DNA of 64,000 nucleotides, from NCBI RefSeq assembly GCF_003072065.1, contig NZ_QCYG01000009.1:1-64000 (forward strand). The letters are read 5' to 3'. The notes beneath the pieces are model-generated. The model did not search any database. It worked only from the letters and a program-made list of their open reading frames with translations, and was not told where the DNA came from. The position numbers and the translations under genes were made by a program. Positions 24,763 to 32,949 of the stretch are shown here, one piece after another. Numbering within the stretch: the stretch's first letter is position 1; every line of letters begins with the position of its first letter. The DNA comes from Thalassorhabdomicrobium marinisediminis (GTDB lineage: Bacteria > Pseudomonadota > Alphaproteobacteria > Rhodobacterales > Rhodobacteraceae).

Positions 24763-25100
24763 CAGGAAAGACAGACCGGAACCCGGCCCGGACCCATCTG
24801 AGGGACCCCAAAGGCCCTCATCCGTCAGTCACAAAACCCGAAGGACACTTTCACTCTTTAGGGATCTGATGCCGGAGAATGTTAAATGCGAAGCTCATGA
24901 GAACCTACGATCCCGCACTTTCCGGCATCAAACCCCAATCAGGAACAGGATCAGGCCCAGACACCCCCTTTCGGGCACCCCAAAGGCCTGACCTTCCCCG
25001 GCCCTCCTCTTCCTCTCAAACCCCGTGATCTGCGCAGGTGGCTTGCTTTTGTTCCTGTTATGTTCTATGTTGAGAGTCAAGCTAAGAAGGGAGATCCCCG
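24763..25100. other. Structured intergenic region between divergent genes
   Basis: No gene is seen here. It holds three inverted repeats: TGAGGG/CCCTCA (24799-24820), a perfect 10-bp pair TGATGCCGGA/TCCGGCATCA (24867-24876 and 24921-24930, 44-base loop), and TCAGGCC/GGCCTGA (24951-24991). The phrase CCCCAAAGGCC occurs in two of the loops. It could be an origin of transfer, a structured RNA or simply two leader regions. The plus-strand promoter for 25101 is at its right end. Confidence 0.55.
25043..25071 (+). promoter_or_regulatory. Sigma-70 type promoter for the 25101 gene
   Basis: TTGCTT, a 17-base spacer, TATGTT. It lies 30 bases upstream of the start codon, which is preceded by AAGAAGGGAG. 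Confidence 0.5.
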
Positions 25101-25394
25101 ATGGAAAGCACCACTTACGCCCTGCCCGCGACGCCAAAGCAGATCGCCTATGCGCGCGCGCTGGCCCTGCGCAACCAGACGCTTCTGCCGTGGGAGGTTC
25201 AGCAAGATCGGCGCTCGTTGAGCGCCTGGATCGACGCACAGGCCAAGCTGAACCCAAGCGCGCAGGACAGCCGTCCGACATCGAAACAGGTAGCCTTCGC
25301 TGAGCGCCTCGCCCGCATAAAACGCCGCGCCGTGCCCGACGAGTGCTTCCGCGACAAGGGGCTGATGTCGAAATGGATCGACGGGAACAAATGA
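25101..25394 (+). CDS. Small protein built of two repeats of about 35 residues
   Basis: 97 residues. The halves ATPKQIAYARALA...LSAWID and PTSKQVAFAERLA...LMSKWID are clearly related, each starting with (T/S)KQ-(I/V)-A-(Y/F)-A. Such short KQ-helix units resemble DNA- or protein-binding helical pairs found in plasmid proteins, but no function is known to me. Good ribosome site and promoter upstream. Confidence 0.7.
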   Translation: MESTTYALPATPKQIAYARALALRNQTLLPWEVQQDRRSLSAWIDAQAKLNPSAQDSRPTSKQVAFAERLARIKRRAVPDECFRDKGLMSKWIDGNK

Positions 25395-25422
25395 AGCTGG
25401 GCAGCCCCTGCGGTGATCGACG

Positions 25423-25839
25423 CTACTTCAACCGATCAACAACGGATGCCCCGCCCGATCTGGCAAGCGCGATCAGGCTGGACTGGATCTTGGATGTGAA
25501 GACGGAACTGAACGAGCCGATGGGCGTGCGATCCTCCCAGACATAGGACCGCTCCAGAATATCGGTGTTGATTTCGTCCAGCATGACCCATTTGCGGACA
25601 TGGGTTTCTAACCCCACGCGCTGCGACTCGATCTGTGGCACCTCGATAAACTTGCGCGAGGGCAAAGGCGGCTGCGTCGTGATCGGCAGGATGAACACCA
25701 CGGTCTCGTTATCGGACTTGGCGACAGTGACGGCGATACAAACAGGCCGCGTCTTGCGGCCCTCAGTCTCGCCCGCCATCTGTTCGCGTTTCCACAGGAA
25801 CGGATAGCGGAAAACCTCTCCAGCCGCAGGCTTAGTCAT
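25423..25839 (-). CDS. MazF/PemK-like toxin candidate
   Basis: 138 residues. The segment GEVFRYPFLWKREQMAGETE followed by KTRPVCIAVTVAK and FILPITTQPP matches the opening of MazF/PemK-like beta-barrel RNases (GDI...L-...G-E-...K-RP-V-V...). It directly follows and overlaps by eight bases a Phd/YefM-type antitoxin gene, which supports the toxin role although this pairing (Phd with a MazF-like toxin) is not the textbook one. Confidence 0.72.
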   Translation of the reverse strand: MTKPAAGEVFRYPFLWKREQMAGETEGRKTRPVCIAVTVAKSDNETVVFILPITTQPPLPSRKFIEVPQIESQRVGLETHVRKWVMLDEINTDILERSYVWEDRTPIGSFSSVFTSKIQSSLIALARSGGASVVDRLK

Positions 25840-26101
25840 CCGCCTGCGTCAAGTCCCGCTCGAGCCCTTTTATCATCAGCGCCTTGAGATCCTCGGGCAT
25901 CTCGTCGATCATGTGAGCCTGTTGCGTGGCCCCCCGCGCGAGCTGCTGGTACTGGTCCATGCTCATCAGCACGAATTTTGGCTTGCGATGTTTGGTGATC
26001 GCGATCGGCGAGCGAATGGCCGCGTCGAACAGGTCACTTGTGTGCCGCGTCAGGTCGGCCGCCTTGAACTCGGGAAGCTCTTGCATGATCTGGGTCTCCA
26101 T
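25832..26101 (-). CDS. Phd/YefM-family antitoxin
   Basis: 89 residues from the ATG at 26101. The Phd/YefM fold is seen in FKAADLTRHTSDLFDAAIRS, PIAITKHRKPKFVLMSMDQY, and QQLAR, the usual spacing. A 10-bp inverted repeat at 26105-26137 overlaps the promoter and is the probable autoregulatory site. Located upstream of the MazF-like toxin gene. Confidence 0.85.
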   Translation of the reverse strand: METQIMQELPEFKAADLTRHTSDLFDAAIRSPIAITKHRKPKFVLMSMDQYQQLARGATQQAHMIDEMPEDLKALMIKGLERDLTQADD

Positions 26102-26104
26102 TTG

Positions 26105-26137
26105 TGCAGAATATACATACATTCTGGATATTCTGCA
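26105..26137. promoter_or_regulatory. Operator-like inverted repeat before the Phd-type antitoxin
   Basis: TGCAGAATAT (26105-26114) and ATATTCTGCA (26128-26137) are exact inverted repeats, placed directly before the antitoxin start codon. Phd-type antitoxins bind such sites. Confidence 0.65.
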
Positions 26138-26163
26138 AGAGATGGGTTGAACCCTCCCCTGTG

Positions 26164-26592
26164 TCATCCGAACTGCCGCCCCCCTGGGGTGAAGGTGTAT
26201 TCATCGGCGATGATGGAGTCCTCAACGGACTCATCGGATGTGAAGTGGTCGTAGCTGCGATAGACTGTAAGCGTGCCGTAGCGGTCTAGCGTGACGAAGG
26301 CCCCTGCCCGCCAGATCTCCATTTGATCGAAGATCAACACCCGGGTCTCAAGCTTGTCTATCTCCGCTTCCAAAACGCCAAGCCGCGTGTCGATCTCGTC
26401 GGAGATTTCATCCTGACCCTCGTATTCCTCTTCCAGCGCCTGATACTTGGAGAGCAGTTTGGTGTGAACCGCTTCTTCTTCATCCGTCACCAGCCGATCG
26501 AGCAGCATTGTGCCACCCGCAGGCTTATAGGCGTTAACACGCACAAAAACCGCGGGCAGGTTAGTCACCCGGACCGAGGCCTCGGTGAGCAT
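26164..26592 (-). pseudogene. Truncated ParB-like protein (middle segment only)
   Basis: The 142-residue frame contains a coiled coil (LLSKYQALEEEYEGQDEISD, TRLGVLEAEIDKLETR) followed by WRAGAFVTLDRYGTLTVYRS. The same order, coiled coil then (R)-(S/A)-G-x-x-x-(S/T)-...-L-V...RPED, occurs in the middle of the 660-residue ParB-like protein at 20452-22434. The N-terminal ParB domain and the C-terminal half are missing, so this seems to be a decayed fragment. It might still be a small independent protein. Confidence 0.55.
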
Positions 26593-26800
26593 CCACCAAA
26601 TCTGGAATGGCTTCTTGTTCTACGATGACTTGTTCATATCCCAGACCTGCACTTGACGCGCGTGATCGGTGTTTACCTTCAAACCAACACCTTCCTTCTT
26701 GATGATCGTATGGTTTGAACTGTGCCGCAATTGTTGCTTGATCTTCGATGGCTATGCAGACTCACAAGCCGATTGAGTTAATACGGCAAGAGCATCGGTT

Positions 26801-27844
26801 TCACTGCCTCATCATAGCGTCGAGGTAGGCGTTGTTGTTCCTCACCTGTCCTGTGCTGGCTCTCAAAATTAATTCGTCGAGCGCAATAAGGAGCTGCCCT
26901 GGACCTTGTTCCCTAAGGTGTTTCATGATCCTGCCTTGTTCTATTCTTAGCAATTTTCCGACATTGGCCAACATTTCGACAACTGATTGATGATCTCTTG
27001 GTTCATGTGGGAAGAAGTCCGATACGTTTTTCAGGTCCGTCCAAGCCATAAGTGTTGGATCCCGGCGTTCCTGAAAGCCTGAGCTACTGCACGCACCTGC
27101 TCTATCCTTTTTTATATTCAATCTTGTGGGTTCTACGTGCCGGACATTTTGTCCGTCGTTGCCGGACATTTTGTCGGGCATTGTTTCCTGAGCGTCATGG
27201 TTTCCGGCCGGAAACTTTCTGATGGTCGCTCCGGCTAACTCTGCCAGCTTCTTGATAAGCTCTAGGATTTCGTCGGCTTTGAGAGTTGCGCGGCGTAGGA
27301 TGTTGCGCACGTTTTGGAGAAATGTGAATGTCTCATCATCGTTTGCTTGGCGCAAAGCTTCCACACGAAGAGCCAGTGCTTCCGCCCGGAGTGACCGTAG
27401 CTCTTCTTGATCGCGGACAAGCTGTTCAGCTTGTTCTGTGAGCTCACTCTCCCGATCAAACATTGGCTGTAGATCGAAGCCAAAGGCATCTCTGATCAAT
27501 CCACCGTAGCGAAGAGGGAACCGTTTGCGGGTTGCGCTATCCCTGCGTTGGATCAAATTGGCGTCCACGAGGCGTCCGATACACCGTCGGATCGTTCTCT
27601 CGTTCAGACCGTTCGTTCTCTCAGACAACGATGCGTTTGAGGGGAAGACGGTAGTCATTGAAGCTGTTTGTCCGGCCTTCTTCGGCATGAAGCTGATTAA
27701 GGCCTGCAGTGTCACAAGATCATTTGGTGTCAAACCGAGTTCTTTGCGAAGCGTTCGGATCGGCTCGATGACCCTGTACGGGTTCGTACAGGGTACAGGA
27801 GATCGTTCCGCCAAGGCGGGTGTGTGAGAAAATACCTGTCTCAT
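26801..27844 (-). CDS. repC: Replication initiator RepC
   Basis: About 347 residues from the ATG at 27844; a GTG at 27877 would add eleven. The N-terminal winged-helix region has the RepC signature: RTLRKELGLTPNDLVTLQAL, FPSNASLSERTNGLNERTIR, RRCIGRLVDANLIQRRDSAT, RKRFPLRYGGLIRDAFGFDL. It initiates replication at an origin usually lying inside repC itself. Third gene of repABC, 122 to 155 bases after repB, in which gap the counter-transcribed RNA is encoded on the opposite strand. A parS site lies inside the gene. The 208 bases beyond its stop hold no gene. Confidence 0.95.
   Translation of the reverse strand: MRQVFSHTPALAERSPVPCTNPYRVIEPIRTLRKELGLTPNDLVTLQALISFMPKKAGQTASMTTVFPSNASLSERTNGLNERTIRRCIGRLVDANLIQRRDSATRKRFPLRYGGLIRDAFGFDLQPMFDRESELTEQAEQLVRDQEELRSLRAEALALRVEALRQANDDETFTFLQNVRNILRRATLKADEILELIKKLAELAGATIRKFPAGNHDAQETMPDKMSGNDGQNVRHVEPTRLNIKKDRAGACSSSGFQERRDPTLMAWTDLKNVSDFFPHEPRDHQSVVEMLANVGKLLRIEQGRIMKHLREQGPGQLLIALDELILRASTGQVRNNNAYLDAMMRQ
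27200..27215. promoter_or_regulatory. parS: parS site 1 (inside repC)
   Basis: GTTTCCGGCCGGAAAC is a perfect 16-bp palindrome and fits the consensus of alphaproteobacterial repABC centromeres, GTTNNCNGCNGNNAAC, at every fixed position. RepB should bind here. Confidence 0.85.
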
Positions 27845-27888
27845 GATGATGTCGGCTGAAAAAGCTTCCCCGTTCACCGCGAACGGTG

Positions 27889-27917
27889 TTGAAATCGATT
27901 CGGCTTCGGGGTATCAA
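27889..27917 (+). promoter_or_regulatory. Promoter of the counter-transcribed RNA
   Basis: TTGAAA, 17 bases, TATCAA, on the strand opposite to repABC, about 30 bases before the start of the terminator stem region. The position agrees with known repABC antisense RNA promoters. Confidence 0.6.
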
Positions 27918-27923
27918 TCAGGT

Positions 27924-27978
27924 GTCTAAGCTAATCGAGGCCCTTCGGAAGCACTGCTTTCGGGGGGTCTTTCCTTTT
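27924..27978 (+). ncRNA. Counter-transcribed RNA controlling repC
   Basis: The repB-repC gap of repABC plasmids encodes a short antisense RNA that represses repC and determines incompatibility. Here a promoter (27889-27917) is followed by a 12-bp stem CCCTTCGGAAGC / GCTTTCGGGGGG (27941-27952 and 27956-27967, three-base loop, including G-U pairs) and the T-rich tail TCTTTCCTTTT. The predicted transcript is about 50 bases, the known size. Ends are inferred. Confidence 0.7.
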
Positions 27979-27999
27979 CTGGCCTGTCCTCCTTTCTGT

Positions 28000-29070
28000 T
28001 CAGTTTTCGTTATCGTCTATGTCAGGACCATCAAGATCCCGATCCCTGCCGGAGACTGGGTTACCTATAGGTTCCATTTTCTCTGGGTTAATGATCTGCC
28101 CCGGACCAGCGGCCTTCGCGTTCGCCAACGCGAGAAGAGCGGCCTCTGGATTCTCAGAGATCCACTTATGAAGCCCGTCATCTCTGTTCTTGACGGTGAT
28201 GATCACGTTTCTCTTGGTGACCTTCACCATCCCGAGTTCTGTCTGGATTGCCGATGGGGCAGGGGGCTTGTGCTGTTTCAGGAGCCCTTCGAACACCGCA
28301 AAGCGTTCGTCGGAGGTCTTGCCTGAAACTCTGGATTCCATGAGAGCATCATGGAATTCTCGGTTTCCGGCCGGAAACCCTTCATCTCCAGAGAAGCCAA
28401 GGCTCTCATAAGACTTTGCGGCAGCATACCAACGATCCCGTCCAACCCCGGGTGCCGCCCCGATCTTTTGGATGAGTTCAGTCGGAATACAGGAAGTGAC
28501 TTGTTTCATGCGAGCAAGTCCTGTGAGCTTGTCACCGGCTTTTCTGGCTTTCTGATCGATGTTGAGGGCGTCACAGACCAGCCCCTCATCCTTGCCGGAC
28601 TCTATGAGAGAACGTGCAAACAGGGCTTTCTCAATCCAGCTGAGGTCTTTTCGAAAGCTGTTCTCTTGGCCTTGTGCAAGAATCGCTTGATCCTCATCCA
28701 AGCCTCTGATGAGAGCCTTTGCGGGCTTGCCGATAAGTCGAAGGGCAGCTAATCGCCTGCGCCCATAGATGATCCTGTATCGCCCCCCTTCGGGGCTCAG
28801 AAGTATCGGGATAAGCTGTCCCTGCTTGTCAATACTTTCAGCCAGTTCCCTGATGTCATCTTCGTCATCCGGGGCCAGACGATCCTGGAACTCGGAATCA
28901 TCAATAAGATCGGTACTGATTTCTTGAATTGAAGATTGTGCCGCATCCTGAAGAGAACGGGCCATTCCCGAAAGGGCAGGGGCTCGTGACTGGGTTCGAG
29001 TCGGAGAAATCGACGAGTTCTCCTGCTTTTCTTCATCCTCGGGAATGTCGAATGTGACTTTGCGGGCCAT
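28000..29070 (-). CDS. repB: Partition protein RepB (ParB homolog)
   Basis: 356 residues from the ATG at 29070, which overlaps the repA stop (TAATG). The ParB domain shows DIRELAESIDKQGQLIPILL, YRIIYGRRRLAALRLIGKPA and AILAQGQENSFRKDLSWIEK, then an HTH (ALNIDQKARKAGDKLTGLAR). RepB binds parS sites and stimulates the RepA ATPase. A parS site lies inside the gene at 28364-28379. Confidence 0.95.
   Translation of the reverse strand: MARKVTFDIPEDEEKQENSSISPTRTQSRAPALSGMARSLQDAAQSSIQEISTDLIDDSEFQDRLAPDDEDDIRELAESIDKQGQLIPILLSPEGGRYRIIYGRRRLAALRLIGKPAKALIRGLDEDQAILAQGQENSFRKDLSWIEKALFARSLIESGKDEGLVCDALNIDQKARKAGDKLTGLARMKQVTSCIPTELIQKIGAAPGVGRDRWYAAAKSYESLGFSGDEGFPAGNREFHDALMESRVSGKTSDERFAVFEGLLKQHKPPAPSAIQTELGMVKVTKRNVIITVKNRDDGLHKWISENPEAALLALANAKAAGPGQIINPEKMEPIGNPVSGRDRDLDGPDIDDNEN
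28364..28379. promoter_or_regulatory. parS: parS site 2 (inside repB)
   Basis: Second perfect copy of GTTTCCGGCCGGAAAC, identical to the site in repC. Confidence 0.85.
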
Positions 29071-30257
29071 TACTTGCGCCCCCATGCCGTTTTGATGAGC
29101 CCTTCGATCTCCGCCACAACCCCGTTGATGGACTCGATAGCCCGATCATACGTCTGGCGATGAAAATCCGTTCTGGCGATCTCGAACAGTGTCTGTTGCG
29201 TGAGCCCAGCGTCAGAGACTGCAGAGGATTTCAGGAAAGGCTGTGTAAGAACGTCATCCGTGAACATGGTCCGCAGGAATGCCGCCATCTGGGTTTGGGG
29301 GCCGTCATTGGGCTCGAAACGAGTGATTAGAAACCTCATGAAGTCCCAGTCGGGCGATGCGCCCACATCAGCAATTGTTGCCATGAGGCTGGATGTGAGC
29401 TGCAGGAATTGGGCCATCGAGGCGACGTCAAGCATGCTTGGAATGACGGTGACGACTAGGGATGTCGACGCTACCAAAGCTGATAGTGTGGTAAACCCGA
29501 GTTGGGGTGGGCAGTCGATGACGACAATGTCGTAGTCTGTCTCGACTTCATTAATGCAAAGGGCAAGCCGCTGATAGAACGGCGGCCTGATATTGTTTCG
29601 AAGGGCGTGTGCGGTTTCGGTCTCGAACTCAGAGAGCAGCAAGCCGGCCGCAGCTAGATCGAGGTTGTGGAAATACGTTTTGCGCACAACGTCTCTAAAG
29701 GGGATAGGGTCTTCGTACCGTAGCGCATCGTACACCGTTCCGGCTTCAGGGAAGTCGATTTCCGGCCGGAAACCGAACATGGTGGTCATTGAGGCTTGCG
29801 GGTCGAGATCGATTGCCAGAACTCGATAACCGTCAAGGGCGAGCTTTTGGGCCAAGTGGATCGCCGTTGTCGTCTTTCCGGCGCCCCCTTTGAAGTTGGC
29901 GATCGAAATGATCTGGATATGCTCCCCTTCCCGACGACGAGGAACGATATGCTGGAACTTGGTGCTTGACCGGGCAATTTCGTGGCGCGCTATGTCGATC
30001 TGCTCTGCAGTGTAGAACCTGCGGCCGCGGGCATCCGTCTCGATGTCACCGAGATCGAGCTTGTCCTCGAAGAACATCTTCCGTAGAAAATCCTGGCTTA
30101 CCCCGAGGATCTGAGCAACCTCCGTGGATGAGAACCGTCTGAGAGCCTTTCGTTCATCAGGTAGAAACGACTTGCGCATATTCACATCAAGCGATTTGCT
30201 TAGACGTGTCGCCATCGTTTGGATCTTTTGATCCATTCTGATCCGCTGCTCGTTCAT
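29070..30257 (-). CDS. repA: Partition ATPase RepA (ParA homolog)
   Basis: 395 residues. N-terminal HTH segment (FSSTEVAQILGVSQDFLRKM) then a deviant Walker A IANFKGGAGKTTTAIHLAQ, Walker A' VLAIDLDPQASMTTMFGF and Walker B YDIVVIDCPPQLG. RepA segregates the plasmid and represses the repABC promoter, which should lie in 30258-30539; that 282-base stretch contains no gene and a marked AT-rich section near 30400. Confidence 0.95.
   Translation of the reverse strand: MNEQRIRMDQKIQTMATRLSKSLDVNMRKSFLPDERKALRRFSSTEVAQILGVSQDFLRKMFFEDKLDLGDIETDARGRRFYTAEQIDIARHEIARSSTKFQHIVPRRREGEHIQIISIANFKGGAGKTTTAIHLAQKLALDGYRVLAIDLDPQASMTTMFGFRPEIDFPEAGTVYDALRYEDPIPFRDVVRKTYFHNLDLAAAGLLLSEFETETAHALRNNIRPPFYQRLALCINEVETDYDIVVIDCPPQLGFTTLSALVASTSLVVTVIPSMLDVASMAQFLQLTSSLMATIADVGASPDWDFMRFLITRFEPNDGPQTQMAAFLRTMFTDDVLTQPFLKSSAVSDAGLTQQTLFEIARTDFHRQTYDRAIESINGVVAEIEGLIKTAWGRK
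29758..29773. promoter_or_regulatory. parS: parS site 3 (inside repA, one mismatch)
   Basis: ATTTCCGGCCGGAAAC differs from the other two parS copies only in its first base, so 15 of 16 positions match. Confidence 0.65.
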
Positions 30258-30539
30258 GCCCGTCCCGCCGCCCGTCTTCCGGGTCTATCTTGAGAAGGAA
30301 CGCAAAACCGCCGGAAACTGATGGTTAGCGTTCTTCCGCAAAAATGTCAGGAAAGCGTTTGACAGGCAAGGATTTTTTCAAATGGTGGGCCGGTGCCCGA
30401 TGAAATCATTTATTTACAATGACTTATCCTATTTCGCGGTTCCGGCGCGTCAAGTGCTTGTGTCGCTGCCATCTCTTAAACGCAAGATGTACCCGATTCA
30501 CATAGGCGGTTTTGCTTCCAAAGAACGAATCTGAGTCTC

Positions 30540-31421
30540 TTAAATCATTCCCAGCTTCTCCGCTCGCTCCAACAGCATCTTCACCGACGAAGGCTGCCAG
30601 CTTGTCCGCCCGCGGGGCGTGCGTTCGCGCATCGCTTCCAGCCGGGTGCAGATCGCCTGAAGCGTGATGTCGGGGTCCGCGCCCTTGATGCCGGCGACGA
30701 TGGCGGGCAGACGGTCGTCGGTTTCGCGGCGCCCGGCGCGGGCTAGCACCTCGGCCGGCAGGAAGCCGTCGCCGACATAGGCCTTCACAGCGCGCAAGAG
30801 ACGGCTTTGGGTCCAGCGACGCGCCTCGGGCAAGGGGCCGTTGATGATGCGCACCACGTCTTCCCAGGCCAAGTCGGGTCGCAACCGGCGCACATGGGGC
30901 ACCCAATCTTGTGCCGTCTCGTTCAGACGCTCCATGTAGCCGTCTTGTCGCGCCAGCCGTACTTTGCGAAGAGCAGCAGGGTCTTTGGCCCGCAGTCCAG
31001 GGTTCCCGCCGACCCGGCCCTTGGTACGGGCGCTCGCCAGCCCTGCTTTGGTACGTTCCCGGATCAGCGCCCGCTCGAACTCGGCCGCGGCGCCCAGAAC
31101 CTGCAGCGTGAACTTGCCTTGCGGGGATCCGGTGTCGATCGGGTCCTGAATGGAACGAAAGAACGCCCCCTTGGCCTCCAACCGTTCGATCACCTCGAGA
31201 AGGTGCGACAGAGACCGTGCGAGCCGGTCGATCCGTACGACAACCAGCGTGTCGCCCTTGCTAATGCGCTCCAGCAAGCGGGCAAGCACCGGCCGGGCAC
31301 GATTGCCGCCTGAGGCGTGCTCTTCGAAGATCTCGACGCATCCCGCAGTTTGCAGAGCCTCAGACTGGGGCAGGGGGGTCTGATCCTCTGTGGATACGCG
31401 CGCATAGCCTATCAGGGGCAT
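30540..31421 (-). CDS. Serine recombinase (resolvase/invertase family)
   Basis: 293 residues. The catalytic domain has MPLIGYARVSTEDQT with the active-site Ser, VVVRIDRLARSLSHLLEVIE and GKFTLQVLGAAAEFERALIR, then an ERTKAGLASARTKGR linker. The C-terminal extension of about 130 residues is longer than in Tn3 resolvases. Placed upstream of repABC, it probably resolves plasmid multimers. Inverted repeats at 31431-31476, just before its start, look like its crossover/binding sites. Confidence 0.9.
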   Translation of the reverse strand: MPLIGYARVSTEDQTPLPQSEALQTAGCVEIFEEHASGGNRARPVLARLLERISKGDTLVVVRIDRLARSLSHLLEVIERLEAKGAFFRSIQDPIDTGSPQGKFTLQVLGAAAEFERALIRERTKAGLASARTKGRVGGNPGLRAKDPAALRKVRLARQDGYMERLNETAQDWVPHVRRLRPDLAWEDVVRIINGPLPEARRWTQSRLLRAVKAYVGDGFLPAEVLARAGRRETDDRLPAIVAGIKGADPDITLQAICTRLEAMRERTPRGRTSWQPSSVKMLLERAEKLGMI

Positions 31422-31430
31422 GAAAATCGG

Positions 31431-31476
31431 CCGTTTGCAATTTCATATACCGTTACTAAACGACCGTTTGTAAACG
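31431..31476. repeat. Candidate res site with repeated 12-bp binding motifs
   Basis: CCGTTTGCAA (31431-31440), CGTTACTAAACG (31451-31462) and CGTTTGTAAACG (31465-31476) share the arms CGTTT/AAACG. Three related sites directly upstream of a resolvase gene match the organisation of res regions, where the enzyme also represses its own promoter. Confidence 0.6.
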
Positions 31477-31647
31477 AATGCAAGTGAGTGTTCTCTCGTC
31501 GTGCTGGCGTACAATGCCTTGGTTTCCTAGCGCTGAGCGCGATCTGAGAGGTTCCGCCGGCAGACGTGCGCGCGTACTATATCAAGGGCATAAGCAACGG
31601 CCATCAAAACGCTTGGGTAATGTGCAAAAGATCAGTATTTTGCACAT

Positions 31648-32718
31648 ATGAAATCACAAACGTCTACTTTGACTGATGATTACGACAACCCCCTCATCAC
31701 CACCGAAGAGGATGAAGAGGCTCACGAAGACGATCTCTGGTTTCTACCTGAGTCACTAGAAGAAGAACCGGATGATTTGCCTCCAGGGCCACGGGCGGAA
31801 CCGCCCGACACTGCTGTCATCGAAGACTGGGTAAAGGCAGAAGGCGTTCACGCTGCGCGACTGGCAAGAGTGGCTGGACGCCTGGGGGCTCTGGATGACC
31901 GGCTGCTGCGTGGCCCGGAAGGCTGGCGGCATCGTCTCGCTCTTATCGAGGCAGCGGACCTCAGCTGGTTCGCAGGGGATCGGGTGAGTTCTGATCGTCT
32001 TGCGCTCTGGGTTTCGATGCGGCTCTCGGGCGCGCAGGATGACCCAAATGCCCTGGCAAGAGTTGGATGGGCTGTTCGGCGCCTGACAGGCGGTCCCGGA
32101 CCAAAGGGTGACTTGGCCGCCTTCCTAGATCGCCGCGATCCCGAGAACATTGAAGACAGCACTGAGCGTTTCGAAGATCGCGCGGGCGGATGGCTGGACG
32201 TAATGGCAGCTGCATGTGATTTCCACCCAATCACGCGGGCTTGCATGGGCTTTCATCTCTGGAGCCTGGCGGGCCTCGGACAGCACGGCGACCGTATGGA
32301 AGCCGCAGTCACCGCGTCCAGGATCGCGGCCAGCGACGGAAGCGGCGCCATCTTCGCACCGCTCGCTATGGGCGGGGCAGGGGGGCTGCGTGTCTCGGGC
32401 TCGCCAACCGAACGCTTGGCCCGCTGGTTGGATGGGATGAACAACGGGATTTTAACGGCGATGCGAACACTTGATGGTATTGAAGCGTGGACCGGGCGAG
32501 CAGAAAGCGTCATGGCGCAATTGTCTGGCCGCACGCCGGTCGCCTTGCGAAAAACTTTCTCTGAGTGGCCCTTGGTGTCCGCCCCAATGGCTGAGGCCAT
32601 GACCGGAGCTAGTCGCGCCGCGGTTCAGCGCAATCTGACGCGGATGGAAGAAAGCGGTTTGATCCGTGAGATGACGGGGCAGGCGCGGTTTAAGATGTGG
32701 AAAGCTGATGGCGTATAG
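31648..32718 (+). CDS. DUF1612/HTH plasmid protein (RHE_PE00001-like)
   Basis: 356 residues with an acidic N-terminus (TTEEDEEAHEDDLWFLPESL), the DUF1612 core (VAGRLGALDDRLLRGPEGWR; ALIEAADLSWFAGDRVSSDR) and a C-terminal winged-helix domain (FSEWPLVSAPMAEAMTGASR, AAVQRNLTRMEESGLIREMT). This protein is a standard companion of repABC in Rhizobiales and Rhodobacterales; its DNA-binding end suggests a regulator. Transcribed away from the recombinase gene. Confidence 0.85.
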   Translation: MKSQTSTLTDDYDNPLITTEEDEEAHEDDLWFLPESLEEEPDDLPPGPRAEPPDTAVIEDWVKAEGVHAARLARVAGRLGALDDRLLRGPEGWRHRLALIEAADLSWFAGDRVSSDRLALWVSMRLSGAQDDPNALARVGWAVRRLTGGPGPKGDLAAFLDRRDPENIEDSTERFEDRAGGWLDVMAAACDFHPITRACMGFHLWSLAGLGQHGDRMEAAVTASRIAASDGSGAIFAPLAMGGAGGLRVSGSPTERLARWLDGMNNGILTAMRTLDGIEAWTGRAESVMAQLSGRTPVALRKTFSEWPLVSAPMAEAMTGASRAAVQRNLTRMEESGLIREMTGQARFKMWKADGV

Positions 32719-32949
32719 ACTGTCCAGTGATGGATGGTCGCGATTAGCGCTGCTTTTCAGAGGTTTACGTGACAGCGTGTGCAGTGATGTTCATGTTTCG
32801 ATCGCGCAGTTTCGTGTCCCGTCGCACTTGTCGCAACCCGCCCTCATGAGCGGAGTCACGTACGATCATTTAGCCCGCAGGCGAATAAAATGACCTCGTT
32901 TGGGCGCTGACCTCTCAGGCATCGGCGCGCCCGAAAAGAAGCAGGGTTA

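Noticed and set aside
30424..30530. Possible gene end (NRVHLAFKRWQRHKH) between repA and the recombinase
   Set aside because: It is only in-frame with an open stretch opposite or out of phase with the recombinase and has no start or domain; not enough to call a relic.
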